64,000 nt of DNA from Auanema rhodensis (taxonomy: Eukaryota; Nematoda; Chromadorea; Rhabditida; Rhabditidae): contig OZ059896.1 in the NCBI GenBank assembly GCA_964057225.1, positions 23,184,501 to 23,248,500 on the forward strand, given 5' to 3'. The notes under the pieces are model-generated. The model saw nothing but the letters and a program-made list of their open reading frames with translations, made no database searches and was not told where the DNA came from. Shown one piece after another: positions 13,729-27,816 of this stretch. Made by a program: the position numbers and the translations under genes. Every line of letters begins with the position of its first letter. The stretch's first letter is position 1.

Positions 13729-14784
13729 TGAATGTACACGTGATGTGCACTTGGTATGTAACTCGCTTCACGTGAAAGATAAAGAGATGCGGTTTTCAAA
13801 ATTAGATTCCCCATGTCCATATTAGTATAAAAATAAATTTTTATTGATATTGGTTCATGGTAACCATGACTTTGAAATTTACGTGAACTTTAATTTATGC
13901 TAATTAAATGTACACGTGATGTGCACTTGGTATGTAACTCGCTTCACGTGAAAGATAAAGAGATGCGGTTTTCAAAATTAGATTCCCCATGTCCATATTA
14001 GTATAAAAATAAATTTTTATTGATATTGGTTCATGGTAACCATGACTTTGAAATTTACGTGAACTTTAATTTATGCTAATTAAATGTACACGTGATGTGC
14101 ACTTGGTATGTAACTCGCTTCACGTGAAAGATAAAGAGATGCGGTTTTCACAATTAGATTCCCCATGTCCATATTAGTCTAAAAACAAATTTTTATTAAT
14201 ATTGGTTCATGGTAACCATGTCTTTGAAATTTACGTGAACTTTAATTTATGCTAATTAAATGTACACGTGATGTGCACTTGGTATGTAACTCGCTTCACG
14301 TGAAAGATAAAGAGATGCGGTTTTCAAAATTAGATTCCCCATGTCCATATTAGTCTAAAAACAAATTTTTATTGATATTGGTTCATGGTAACCATGACTT
14401 TGATATTTACGTGAACTTTAATTTATGCTAATTAAATGTACACGTGATGTGCACTTGGTATGTAACTCGCTTCACGTGAAAGATAAAGAGATGCGGTTTT
14501 CAAAATTAGATTCCCCATGTCCATATTAGTCTAAAAACAAATTTTTATTGATATTGGTGCATGGTAACCATGACTTTGAAATTTACGTGAACTTTAATTT
14601 ATGCTAATTAAATGTACACGTGATGTGCACTTGGTATGTAACTCGCTTCACGTGAAAGATAAAGAGATGCGGTTTTCAAAATTAGATTCCCCATGTCCAT
14701 ATTAGTCTAAAAACAAATTTTTATTGATATTGGTTCATGGTAACCATGACTTTGAAATTTACGTGAACTTTAATTTATGCTAAT

Positions 14785-17424
14785 TAAATGTACACGTGAT
14801 GTGCACTTGGTATGTAACTCGCTTCACGTGAAAGATAAAGAGATGTGGTTTTCAAAATTAGATTTCCCATGTCCATATTAGTCTAAAAACAAATTTTTAT
14901 TGATATTGGTTCATGGTAACCATGACTTTGAAATTTACGTGAACTTTAATTTATGCTAATTAAATGTACACGTGATGTGCACTTGGTATGTAACTCGCTT
15001 CACGTGAAAGATAAAGAGATGCGGTTTTCAAAATTAGATTCCCCATTTCCATATTAGTCTAAAAACAAATTTTTATCGATATTGGTTCATGGTAACCATG
15101 ATTTTGAAATTTACGTGAACTTTAATTTATGCTAATTAAATGTACACGTGATGTGCACTTGGTATGTAACTCGCTTCACGTGAAAGATAAAGAGATGCGG
15201 TTTTCAAAATTAGATTCCCCATGTCCATATTAGTCTAAAAACAAATTTTTATTAATATTGGTTCATGGTAACCATGTCTTTGAAATTTACGTGAACTTTA
15301 ATTTATTCTAATTAAATGTACACGTGATGTGCACTTGGTATGTAACTCGCTTCACGTGAAAGATAAAGAGATGCGGTTTTCAAAATTAGATTTCCCATGT
15401 CCATATTAGTCTAAAAACAAATTTTTATTGATATTGGTTCATGGTAACCATGACTTTGAAATTTACGTGAACTTTAATTTATGCTAATTAAATGTACACG
15501 TGATGTGCACTTGGTATGTAACTCGCTTCACGTGAAAGATAAAGAGATGCGATTTTCAAAATTAGATTTCCCATGTCCATATTAGTCTAAAAACAAATTT
15601 TTATTGATATTGGTTCATGGTAAGCATGACTTTGAAATTTACGTGAACTTTAATTTATGCTAATTAAATGTACACGTGATGTGCACTTGGTATGTAACTC
15701 GCTTCACGTGAAAGATAAAGAGATGCGATTTTCAAAATTAGATTTCCCATGTCCATATTAGTCTAAAAACAAATTTTTATTGATATTGGTTCATGGTAAC
15801 CATGACTTTGAAATTTACGTGAACTTTAATTTATGCTAATTAAATGTACACGTGATGTGCACTTGGTATGTAACTCGCTTCACGTGAAAGATAAAGAGAT
15901 GCGGTTTTCAAAATTAGATTCCCCATTTCCATATTAGTCTAAAAACAAATTTTTATTGATATTGGTTCATGGTAACCATGATTTTGAAATTTACGTGAAC
16001 TTTAATTTATGCTAATTAAATGTACACGTGATGTGCACTTGGTATGTAACTCGCTTCACGTGAAAGATAAAGAAATGCGGTTTTCAAAATTAGATTCCCC
16101 ATGTCCATATTAGTCTAAAAACAAATTTTTATTGATATTGGTTCATGGTAACCATGACTTTGAAATTTACGTGAACTTTAATTTATGCTAATTAAATGTA
16201 CACGTGATGTGCACTTGGTATGTAACTCGCTTCACGTGAAAGATAAAGAGATGCGGTTTTCAAAATTAGATTCCCCATGTCCATATTAGTCTAAAAACAA
16301 ATTTTTATTGATATTGGTTCATGGTAACCATGACTTTGAAATTTACGTGAACTTTAATTTATGCTAATTAAATGTACACGTGATGTGCACTTGGTATGTA
16401 ACTCGCTTCACGTGAAAGATAAAGAGATGCGGTTTTCAAAATTAAATTCCCCATGTCCATATTAGTCTAAAAACAAATTTTTATTGATATTGGTTCATGG
16501 TAACCATGACTTTGAAATTTACGTGAACTTTAATTTATGCTAATTAAATGTACACGTGATGTGCACTTGGTATGTAACTCGCTTCACGTGAAAGATAAAG
16601 AGATGCGGTTTTCAAAATTAGATTCCCCATGTCCATATTAGTCTAAAAACAAATTTTTATTGATATTGGTTCATGGTAACCATGACTTTGAAATTTACGT
16701 GAACTTTAAGTTATGCTAATTAAATGTACACGTGATGTGCACTCGGTATGTAACTCGCTTCACGTGAAAGATAAAGAGATGCGGTTTTCAAAATTAGATT
16801 CCCCATGTCCATATTAGTCTAAAAACAAATTTTTATTGATATTGGTTCATGGTAACCATGACTTTGAAATTTACGTGAACTTTAATTTATGCTAATTAAA
16901 TGTACACGTGATGTGCACTTGGTATGTAACTCGCTTCACGTGAAAGATAAAGAGATGCGGTTTTCAAAATTAGATTCCCCATGTCCATATTAGTCTAAAA
17001 ACAAATTTTTATTAATATTGGTTCATGGTAACCATGTCTTTGAAATTTACGTGAACTTTAATTTATGCTAATTAAATGTACACGTGATGTGCACTTGGTA
17101 TGTAACTCGCTTCACGTGAAAGATAAAGAGATGCGGTTTTCAAAATTAGATTCCCCATGTCCATATTAGTCTAAAAACAAATTTTTATTAATATTGGTTC
17201 ATGGTAACCATGACTTTGAAATTTACGTGAACTTTAATTTATGCTAATTAAATGTACACGTGATGTGCACTTGGTATGTAACTCGCTTCACGTGAAAGAT
17301 AAAGAGATGCGGTTTTCAAAATTAGATTCCCCATGTCCATATTAGTCTAAAAACAAATTTTTATTAATATTGGTTCATGGTAACCATGTCTTTGAAATTT
17401 ACGTGAACTTTAATTTATGCTAAT
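14785..17424 (+). repeat. Third copy of the segment (displaced by 41 monomers)
   Basis: Matches 7569-10208 unit by unit at +7216 bp and, in its first part, also 2465-3872. Its order is ATGTGG/TTTCCC, CATTTCC/ATCGAT, TTATTCTAATT, TTTCCC, two GCGATTTT/TTTCCC units, CATTTCC/GATTTTG, AGAAATG, plain, ATTAAATTCC, TTAAGTTATG, CACTCGG, then TAAT units. It directly precedes the long uniform TAAT/GTC run. Confidence 0.85.
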
Positions 17425-20400
17425 TAAATGTACACGTGATGTGCACTTGGTATGTAACTCGCTTCACGTGAAAGATAAAGAGATGCGGTTTTCAAAATTA
17501 GATTCCCCATGTCCATATTAGTCTAAAAACAAATTTTTATTAATATTGGTTCATGGTAACCATGTCTTTGAAATTTACGTGAACTTTAATTTATGCTAAT
17601 TAAATGTACACGTGATGTGCACTTGGTATGTAACTCGCTTCACGTGAAAGATAAAGAGATGCGGTTTTCAAAATTAGATTCCCCATGTCCATATTAGTCT
17701 AAAAACAAATTTTTATTAATATTGGTTCATGGTAACCATGTCTTTGAAATTTACGTGAACTTTAATTTATGCTAATTAAATGTACACGTGATGTGCACTT
17801 GGTATGTAACTCGCTTCACGTGAAAGATAAAGCGATGCGGTTTTCAAAATTAGATTCCCCATGTCCATATTAGTCTAAAAACAAATTTTTATTAATATTG
17901 GTTCATGGTAACCATGTCTTTGAAATTTACGTGAACTTTAATTTATGCTAATTAAATGTACACGTGATGTGCACTTGGTATGTAACTCGCTTCACGTGAA
18001 AGATAAAGAGATGCGGTTTTCAAAATTAGATTCCCCATGTCCATATTAGTCTAAAAACAAATTTTTATTAATATTGGTTCATGGTAACCATGTCTTTGAA
18101 ATTTACGTGAACTTTAATTTATGCTAATTAAATGTACACGTGATGTGCACTTGGTATGTAACTCGCTTCACGTGAAAGATAAAGAAATGCGGTTTTCAAA
18201 ATTAGATTCCCCATGTCCATATTAGTCTAAAAACAAATTTTTATTAATATTGGTTCATGGTAACCATGTCTTTGAAATTTACGTGAACTTTAATTTATGC
18301 TAATTAAATGTACACGTGATGTGCACTTGGTATGTAACTCGCTTCACGTGAAAGATAAAGAGATGCGGTTTTCAAAATTAGATTCCCCATGTCCATATTA
18401 GTCTAAAAACAAATTTTTATTAATATTGGTTCATGGTAACCATGTCTTTGAAATTTACGTGAACTTTAATTTATGCTAATTAAATGTACACGTGATGTGC
18501 ACTTGGTATGTAACTCGCTTCACGTGAAAGATAAAGAGATGCGGTTTTCAAAATTAGATTCCCCATGTCCATATTAGTCTAAAAACAAATTTTTATTAAT
18601 ATTGGTTCATGGTAACCATGTCTTTGAAATTTACGTGAACTTTAATTTATGCTAATTAAATGTACACGTGATGTGCACTTGGTATGTACCTCGCTTCACG
18701 TGAAAGATAAAGAGATGCGGTTTTCAAAATTAGATTCCCCATGTCCATATTAGTCTAAAAACAAATTTTTATTAATATTGGTTCATGGTAACCATGTCTT
18801 TGAAATTTACGTGAACTTTAATTTATGCTAATTAAATGTACACGTGATGTGCACTTGGTATGTAACTCGCTTCACGTGAAAGATAAAGAGATGCGGTTCT
18901 CAAAATTAGATTCCCCATGTCCATATTAGTCTAAAAACAAATTTTTATTAATATTGGTTCATGGTAACCATGTCTTTGAAATTTACGTGAACTTTAATTT
19001 ATGCTAATTAAATGTACACGTGATGTGCACTTGGTATGTAACTCGCTTCACGTGAAAGATAAAGCGATGCGGTTTTCAAAATTAGATTCCCCATGTCCAT
19101 ATTAGTCTAAAAACAAATTTTTATTAATATTGGTTCATGGTAACCATGTCTTTGAAATTTACGTGAACTTTAATTTATGCTAATTAAATGTACACGTGAT
19201 GTGCACTTGGTATGTAACTCGCTTCACGTGAAAGATAAAGAGATGCGGTTTTCAAAATTAGATTCCCCATGTCCATATTAGTCTAAAAACAAATTTTTAT
19301 TAATATTGGTTCATGGTAACCATGTCTTTGAAATTTACGTGAACTTTAATTTATGCTAATTAAATGTACACGTGATGTGCACTTGGTATGTAACTCGCTT
19401 CACGTGAAAGATAAAGAAATGCGGTTTTCAAAATTAGATTCCCCATGTCCATATTAGTCTAAAAACAAATTTTTATTAATATTGGTTCATGGTAACCATG
19501 TCTTTGAAATTTACGTGAACTTTAATTTATGCTAATTAAATGTACACGTGATGTGCACTTGGTATGTAACTCGCTTCACGTGAAAGATAAAGAGATGCGG
19601 TTTTCAAAATTAGATTCCCCATGTCCATATTAGTCTAAAAACAAATTTTTATTAATATTGGTTCATGGTAACCATGTCTTTGAAATTTACGTGAACTTTA
19701 ATTTATGCTAATTAAATGTACACGTGATGTGCACTTGGTATGTAACTCGCTTCACGTGAAAGATAAAGAGATGCGGTTTTCAAAATTAGATTCCCCATGT
19801 CCATATTAGTCTAAAAACAAATTTTTATTAATATTGGTTCATGGTAACCATGTCTTTGAAATTTACGTGAACTTTAATTTATGCTAATTAAATGTACACG
19901 TGATGTGCACTTGGTATGTAACTCGCTTCACGTGAAAGATAAAGAGATGCGGTTTTCAAAATTAGATTCCCCATGTCCATATTAGTCTAAAAACAAATTT
20001 TTATTAATATTGGTTCATGGTAACCATGTCTTTGAAATTTACGTGAACTTTAATTTATGCTAATTAAATGTACACGTGATGTGCACTTGGTATGTAACTC
20101 GCTTCACGTGAAAGATAAAGAGATGCGGTTTTCAAAATTAGATTCCCCATGTCCATATTAGTCTAAAAACAAATTTTTATTAATATTGGTTCATGGTAAC
20201 CATGTCTTTGAAATTTACGTGAACTTTAATTTATGCTAATTAAATGTACACGTGATGTGCACTTGGTATGTAACTCGCTTCACGTGAAAGATAAAGAGAT
20301 GCGGTTTTCAAAATTAGATTCCCCATGTCCATATTAGTCTAAAAACAAATTTTTATTAATATTGGTTCATGGTAACCATGTCTTTGAAATTTACGTGAAC

Positions 20401-23232
20401 TTTAATTTATGCTAATTAAATGTACACGTGATGTGCACTTGGTATGTAACTCGCTTCACGTGAAAGATAAAGCGATGCGGTTTTCAAAATTAGATTCCCC
20501 ATGTCCATATTAGTCTAAAAACAAATTTTTATTAATATTGGTTCATGGTAACCATGTCTTTGAAATTTACGTGAACTTTAATTTATGCTAATTAAATGTA
20601 CACGTGATGTGCACTTGGTATGTAACTCGCTTCACGTGAAAGATAAAGAGATGCGGTTTTCAAAATTAGATTCCCCATGTCCATATTAGTCTAAAAACAA
20701 ATTTTTATTAATATTGGTTCATGGTAACCATGTCTTTGAAATTTACGTGAACTTTAATTTATGCTAATTAAATGTACACGTGATGTGCACTTGGTATGTA
20801 ACTCGCTTCACGTGAAAGATAAAGAAATGCGGTTTTCAAAATTAGATTCCCCATGTCCATATTAGTCTAAAAACAAATTTTTATTAATATTGGTTCATGG
20901 TAACCATGTCTTTGAAATTTACGTGAACTTTAATTTATGCTAATTAAATGTACACGTGATGTGCACTTGGTATGTAACTCGCTTCACGTGAAAGATAAAG
21001 AGATGCGGTTTTCAAAATTAGATTCCCCATGTCCATATTAGTCTAAAAACAAATTTTTATTAATATTGGTTCATGGTAACCATGTCTTTGAAATTTACGT
21101 GAACTTTAATTTATGCTAATTAAATGTACACGTGATGTGCACTTGGTATGTAACTCGCTTCACGTGAAAGATAAAGAGATGCGGTTTTCAAAATTAGATT
21201 CCCCATGTCCATATTAGTCTAAAAACAAATTTTTATTAATATTGGTTCATGGTAACCATGTCTTTGAAATTTACGTGAACTTTAATTTATGCTAATTAAA
21301 TGTACACGTGATGTGCACTTGGTATGTACCTCGCTTCACGTGAAAGATAAAGAGATGCGGTTTTCAAAATTAGATTCCCCATGTCCATATTAGTCTAAAA
21401 ACAAATTTTTATTAATATTGGTTCATGGTAACCATGTCTTTGAAATTTACGTGAACTTTAATTTATGCTAATTAAATGTACACGTGATGTGCACTTGGTA
21501 TGTAACTCGCTTCACGTGAAAGATAAAGAGATGCGGTTCTCAAAATTAGATTCCCCATGTCCATATTAGTCTAAAAACAAATTTTTATTAATATTGGTTC
21601 ATGGTAACCATGTCTTTGAAATTTACGTGAACTTTAATTTATGCTAATTAAATGTACACGTGATGTGCACTTGGTATGTAACTCGCTTCACGTGAAAGAT
21701 AAAGCGATGCGGTTTTCAAAATTAGATTCCCCATGTCCATATTAGTCTAAAAACAAATTTTTATTAATATTGGTTCATGGTAACCATGTCTTTGAAATTT
21801 ACGTGAACTTTAATTTATGCTAATTAAATGTACACGTGATGTGCACTTGGTATGTAACTCGCTTCACGTGAAAGATAAAGAGATGCGGTTTTCAAAATTA
21901 GATTCCCCATGTCCATATTAGTCTAAAAACAAATTTTTATTAATATTGGTTCATGGTAACCATGTCTTTGAAATTTACGTGAACTTTAATTTATGCTAAT
22001 TAAATGTACACGTGATGTGCACTTGGTATGTAACTCGCTTCACGTGAAAGATAAAGAAATGCGGTTTTCAAAATTAGATTCCCCATGTCCATATTAGTCT
22101 AAAAACAAATTTTTATTAATATTGGTTCATGGTAACCATGTCTTTGAAATTTACGTGAACTTTAATTTATGCTAATTAAATGTACACGTGATGTGCACTT
22201 GGTATGTAACTCGCTTCACGTGAAAGATAAAGAGATGCGGTTTTCAAAATTAGATTCCCCATGTCCATATTAGTCTAAAAACAAATTTTTATTAATATTG
22301 GTTCATGGTAACCATGTCTTTGAAATTTACGTGAACTTTAATTTATGCTAATTAAATGTACACGTGATGTGCACTTGGTATGTAACTCGCTTCACGTGAA
22401 AGATAAAGAGATGCGGTTTTCAAAATTAGATTCCCCATGTCCATATTAGTCTAAAAACAAATTTTTATTAATATTGGTTCATGGTAACCATGTCTTTGAA
22501 ATTTACGTGAACTTTAATTTATGCTAATTAAATGTACACGTGATGTGCACTTGGTATGTAACTCGCTTCACGTGAAAGATAAAGAGATGCGGTTTTCAAA
22601 ATTAGATTCCCCATGTCCATATTAGTCTAAAAACAAATTTTTATTAATATTGGTTCATGGTAACCATGTCTTTGAAATTTACGTGAACTTTAATTTATGC
22701 TAATTAAATGTACACGTGATGTGCACTTGGTATGTAACTCGCTTCACGTGAAAGATAAAGAGATGCGGTTTTCAAAATTAGATTCCCCATGTCCATATTA
22801 GTCTAAAAACAAATTTTTATTAATATTGGTTCATGGTAACCATGTCTTTGAAATTTACGTGAACTTTAATTTATGCTAATTAAATGTACACGTGATGTGC
22901 ACTTGGTATGTAACTCGCTTCACGTGAAAGATAAAGAGATGCGGTTTTCAAAATTAGATTCCCCATGTCCATATTAGTCTAAAAACAAGTTTTTATTAAT
23001 ATTGGTTCATGGTAACCATGTCTTTGAAATTTACGTGAACTTTAATTTATGCTAATTAAATGTACACGTGATGTGCACTTGGTATGTAACTCGCTTCACG
23101 TGAAAGATAAAGAGATGCGGTTTTCAAAATTAGATTCCCCATGTCCATATTAGTCTAAAAACAAATTTTTATTAATATTGGTTCATGGTAACCATGTCTT
23201 TGAAATTTACGTGAACTTTAATTTATGCTAAT
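16897..23232 (+). repeat. Run of 36 TAAT-class monomers
   Basis: Thirty-six consecutive units of the TAAT class, nearly all with GTC (17073 has GAC). This is the longest uniform run of one haplotype class in the window. It contains the 15-monomer higher-order repeat and most of the first copy of the 14-monomer one. It ends at a unit starting TGAATG, followed by two units with GTATAAAAATAA, the same border as seen at 13729 and 25697. Confidence 0.85.
17777..23056 (+). repeat. Higher-order repeat, 15 monomers (2640 bp), two copies
   Basis: Copies at 17777-20416 and 20417-23056. Markers repeating at exactly 2640 bp are AGCGATG 17833/20473, GTACCTCG 18690/21330, GGTTCTCA 18899/21539, AGCGATG 19065/21705 and AGAAATG 19418/22058. 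Within a copy, the AGCGATG and AGAAATG pair recurs after 7 monomers (17833 to 19065), so the 15-mer appears to be a 7-mer plus an 8-mer. Confidence 0.88.
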
Positions 23233-26200
23233 TGAATGTACACGTGATGTGCACTTGGTATGTAACTCGCTTCACGTGAAAGATAAAGAGATGCGGTTTT
23301 CAAAATTAGATTCCCCATGTCCATATTAGTATAAAAATAAATTTTTATTGATATTGGTTCATGGTAACCATGACTTTGAAATTTACGTGAACTTTAATTT
23401 ATGCTAATTAAATGTACACGTGATGTGCACTTGGTATGTAACTCGCTTCACGTGAAAGATAAAGAGATGCGGTTTTCAAAATTAGATTCCCCATGTCCAT
23501 ATTAGTATAAAAATAAATTTTTATTGATATTGGTTCATGGTAACCATGACTTTGAAATTTACGTGAACTTTAATTTATGCTAATTAAATGTACACGTGAT
23601 GTGCACTTGGTATGTAACTCGCTTCACGTGAAAGATAAAGAGATGCGGTTTTCAAAATTAGATTCCCCATGTCCATATTAGTCTAAAAACAAATTTTTAT
23701 TAATATTGGTTCATGGTAACCATGTCTTTGAAATTTACGTGAACTTTAATTTATGCTAATTAAATGTACACGTGATGTGCACTTGGTATGTAACTCGCTT
23801 CACGTGAAAGATAAAGAGATGCGGTTTTCAAAATTAGATTCCCCATGTCCATATTAGTCTAAAAACAAATTTTTATTAATATTGGTTCATGGTAACCATG
23901 TCTTTGAAATTTACGTGAACTTTAATTTATGCTAATTAAATGTACACGTGATGTGCACTTGGTATGTAACTCGCTTCACGTGAAAGATAAAGAGATGCGG
24001 TTCTCAAAATTAGATTCCCCATGTCCATATTAGTCTAAAAACAAATTTTTATTAATATTGGTTCATGGTAACCATGTCTTTGAAATTTACGTGAACTTTA
24101 ATTTATGCTAATTAAATGTACACGTGATGTGCACTTGGTATGTAACTCGCTTCACGTGAAAGATAAAGCGATGCGGTTTTCAAAATTAGATTCCCCATGT
24201 CCATATTAGTCTAAAAACAAATTTTTATTAATATTGGTTCATGGTAACCATGTCTTTGAAATTTACGTGAACTTTAATTTATGCTAATTAAATGTACACG
24301 TGATGTGCACTTGGTATGTAACTCGCTTCACGTGAAAGATAAAGAGATGCGGTTTTCAAAATTAGATTCCCCATGTCCATATTAGTCTAAAAACAAATTT
24401 TTATTAATATTGGTTCATGGTAACCATGTCTTTGAAATTTACGTGAACTTTAATTTATGCTAATTAAATGTACACGTGATGTGCACTTGGTATGTAACTC
24501 GCTTCACGTGAAAGATAAAGAAATGCGGTTTTCAAAATTAGATTCCCCATGTCCATATTAGTCTAAAAACAAATTTTTATTAATATTGGTTCATGGTAAC
24601 CATGTCTTTGAAATTTACGTGAACTTTAATTTATGCTAATTAAATGTACACGTGATGTGCACTTGGTATGTAACTCGCTTCACGTGAAAGATAAAGAGAT
24701 GCGGTTTTCAAAATTAGATTCCCCATGTCCATATTAGTCTAAAAACAAATTTTTATTAATATTGGTTCATGGTAACCATGTCTTTGAAATTTACGTGAAC
24801 TTTAATTTATGCTAATTAAATGTACACGTGATGTGCACTTGGTATGTAACTCGCTTCACGTGAAAGATAAAGAGATGCGGTTTTCAAAATTAGATTCCCC
24901 ATGTCCATATTAGTCTAAAAACAAATTTTTATTAATATTGGTTCATGGTAACCATGTCTTTGAAATTTACGTGAACTTTAATTTATGCTAATTAAATGTA
25001 CACGTGATGTGCACTTGGTATGTAACTCGCTTCACGTGAAAGATAAAGAGATGCGGTTTTCAAAATTAGATTCCCCATGTCCATATTAGTCTAAAAACAA
25101 ATTTTTATTAATATTGGTTCATGGTAACCATGTCTTTGAAATTTACGTGAACTTTAATTTATGCTAATTAAATGTACACGTGATGTGCACTTGGTATGTA
25201 ACTCGCTTCACGTGAAAGATAAAGAGATGCGGTTTTCAAAATTAGATTCCCCATGTCCATATTAGTCTAAAAACAAATTTTTATTAATATTGGTTCATGG
25301 TAACCATGTCTTTGAAATTTACGTGAACTTTAATTTATGCTAATTAAATGTACACGTGATGTGCACTTGGTATGTAACTCGCTTCACGTGAAAGATAAAG
25401 AGATGCGGTTTTCAAAATTAGATTCCCCATGTCCATATTAGTCTAAAAACAAGTTTTTATTAATATTGGTTCATGGTAACCATGTCTTTGAAATTTACGT
25501 GAACTTTAATTTATGCTAATTAAATGTACACGTGATGTGCACTTGGTATGTAACTCGCTTCACGTGAAAGATAAAGAGATGCGGTTTTCAAAATTAGATT
25601 CCCCATGTCCATATTAGTCTAAAAACAAATTTTTATTAATATTGGTTCATGGTAACCATGTCTTTGAAATTTACGTGAACTTTAATTTATGCTAATTGAA
25701 TGTACACGTGATGTGCACTTGGTATGTAACTCGCTTCACGTGAAAGATAAAGAGATGCGGTTTTCAAAATTAGATTCCCCATGTCCATATTAGTATAAAA
25801 ATAAATTTTTATTGATATTGGTTCATGGTAACTATGACTTTGAAATTTACGTGAACTTTAATTTATGCTAATTAAATGTACACGTGATGTGCACTTGGTA
25901 TGTAACTCGCTTCACGTGAAAGATAAAGAGATGCGGTTTTCAAAATTAGATTCCCCATGTCCATATTAGTATAAAAATAAATTTTTATTGATATTGGTTC
26001 ATGGTAACCATGACTTTGAAATTTACGTGAACTTTAATTTATGCTAATTAAATGTACACGTGATGTGCACTTGGTATGTAACTCGCTTCACGTGAAAGAT
26101 AAAGAGATGCGGTTTTCAAAATTAGATTCCCCATGTCCATATTAGTCTAAAAACAAATTTTTATTAATATTGGTTCATGGTAACCATGTCTTTGAAATTT

Positions 26201-26400
26201 ACGTGAACTTTAATTTATGCTAATTAAATGTACACGTGATGTGCACTTGGTATGTAACTCGCTTCACGTGAAAGATAAAGAGATGCGGTTTTCAAAATTA
26301 GATTCCCCATGTCCATATTAGTCTAAAAACAAATTTTTATTGATATTGGTTCATGGTAACCATGACTTTGATATTTACGTGAACTTTAATTTATGCTAAT
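21473..26400 (+). repeat. Higher-order repeat, 14 monomers (2464 bp), two copies
   Basis: Copies at 21473-23936 and 23937-26400, overlapping the end of the 15-mer block. Markers at exactly 2464 bp are GGTTCTCA 21539/24003, AGCGATG 21705/24169, AGAAATG 22058/24522, ACAAGTTTTT 22989/25453, TGAATG 23234/25698 and GTATAAAA 23331/25795. Each copy ends with two GTATAAAAATAA units and a TAAT unit. The last unit differs, GATATTT at 26225 against a plain TAAT unit at 23761. Confidence 0.88.
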
Positions 26401-26782
26401 TAAATGTACACGTGATGTGCACTTGGTATGTAACTCGCTTCACGTGAAAGATAAAGAGATGCGGTTTTCAAAATTAGATTCCCCATGTCCATATTAGTCT
26501 AAAAACAAATTTTTATTGATATTGGTGCATGGTAACCATGACTTTGAAATTTACGTGAACTTTAATTTATGCTAATTAAATGTACACGTGATGTGCACTT
26601 GGTATGTAACTCGCTTCACGTGAAAGATGAAGAGATGCGGTTTTCAAAATTAGATTCCCCATGTCCATATTAGTCTACAAACAAATTTGTATTGATATTG
26701 GTGCATGGTAACCATGACTTTGAAATTTACGTGAACTTTAATTTATGCTAATTAAATGTACACGTGATGTGCACTTGGTATG

Positions 26783-26798
26783 TAACTCGCTAACTCGC
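26783..26798 (+). repeat. 8-bp tandem duplication TAACTCGC x2, the only indel found in the array
   Basis: TAACTCGC at 26783-26790 is repeated at 26791-26798, making this monomer (26753-26936) 184 bp. Unit starts are 1 + 176n before it and 26937 + 176n after it, which confirms the +8. It is a simple replication-slippage type change and was not copied into any other unit in the window. Confidence 0.95.
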
Positions 26799-27816
26799 TT
26801 CACGTGAAAGATAAAGAGATGCGGTTTTCAAAATTAAATTCCCCATGTCCATATTAGTCTAAAAACAAATTTTTATTGATATTGGTTCATGGTAACCATG
26901 ACTTTGAAATTTACGTGAACTTTAATTTATGCTAATTAAATGTACACGTGATGTGCACTTGGTATGTAACTCGCTTCACGTGAAAGATAAAGAGATGCGG
27001 TTTTCAAAATTAGATTTCTCATGTCCATATTAGTCTAAAAACAAATTTTTATTGATATTGGTTCATGGTAACCATGACTTTGAAATTTACGTGAACTTTA
27101 ATTTATGCTAATTAAATGTACACGTGATGTGCACTTGGTATGTAACTCGCTTCACGTGAAAGATAAAGAGATGCGGTTTTCAAAATTAGATTCCTCATGT
27201 CCATATTAGTCTAAAAACAAATTTTTATTGATATTGGTGCATGGTAACCATGACTTTGAAATTTACGTGAACTTTAATTTATGCTAATTAAATGTACACT
27301 TGATGTACACTTGGTATGTAACTCGCTTCACGTGAAAGATAAAGAGATGCGGTTTTCAAAATTAGATTCCCCATGTCCATATTAGTCTAAAAACAAATTT
27401 TTATTGATATTGGTGCATGGTAACCATGACTTTGAAATTTACGTGAACTTTAATTTATGCTAATTAAATGTACACGTGATGTGCACTTGGTATGTAACTC
27501 GCTTCACGTGAAAGATAAAGAGATGCGGTTTTCAAAATTAGATTTCCCATGTCCATATTAGTATAAAAATAAATTTTTATTGAGATTGGTTCATGGTAAC
27601 CATGACTTTGAAATTTACGTGAACTTTAATTTATGCTAATTAAATGTACACGTGATGTGCACTTGGTATGTAACTCGCTTCACGTGAAAGATAAAAAGAT
27701 GCGGTTTTCAAAATTAGATTCCCCATGTCCATATTAGTCTAAAAACAAATTTTTATTAATATTGGTTCATGGTAACCATGTCTTTGAAATTTACGTGAAC
27801 TTTAATTTATGCTAAT

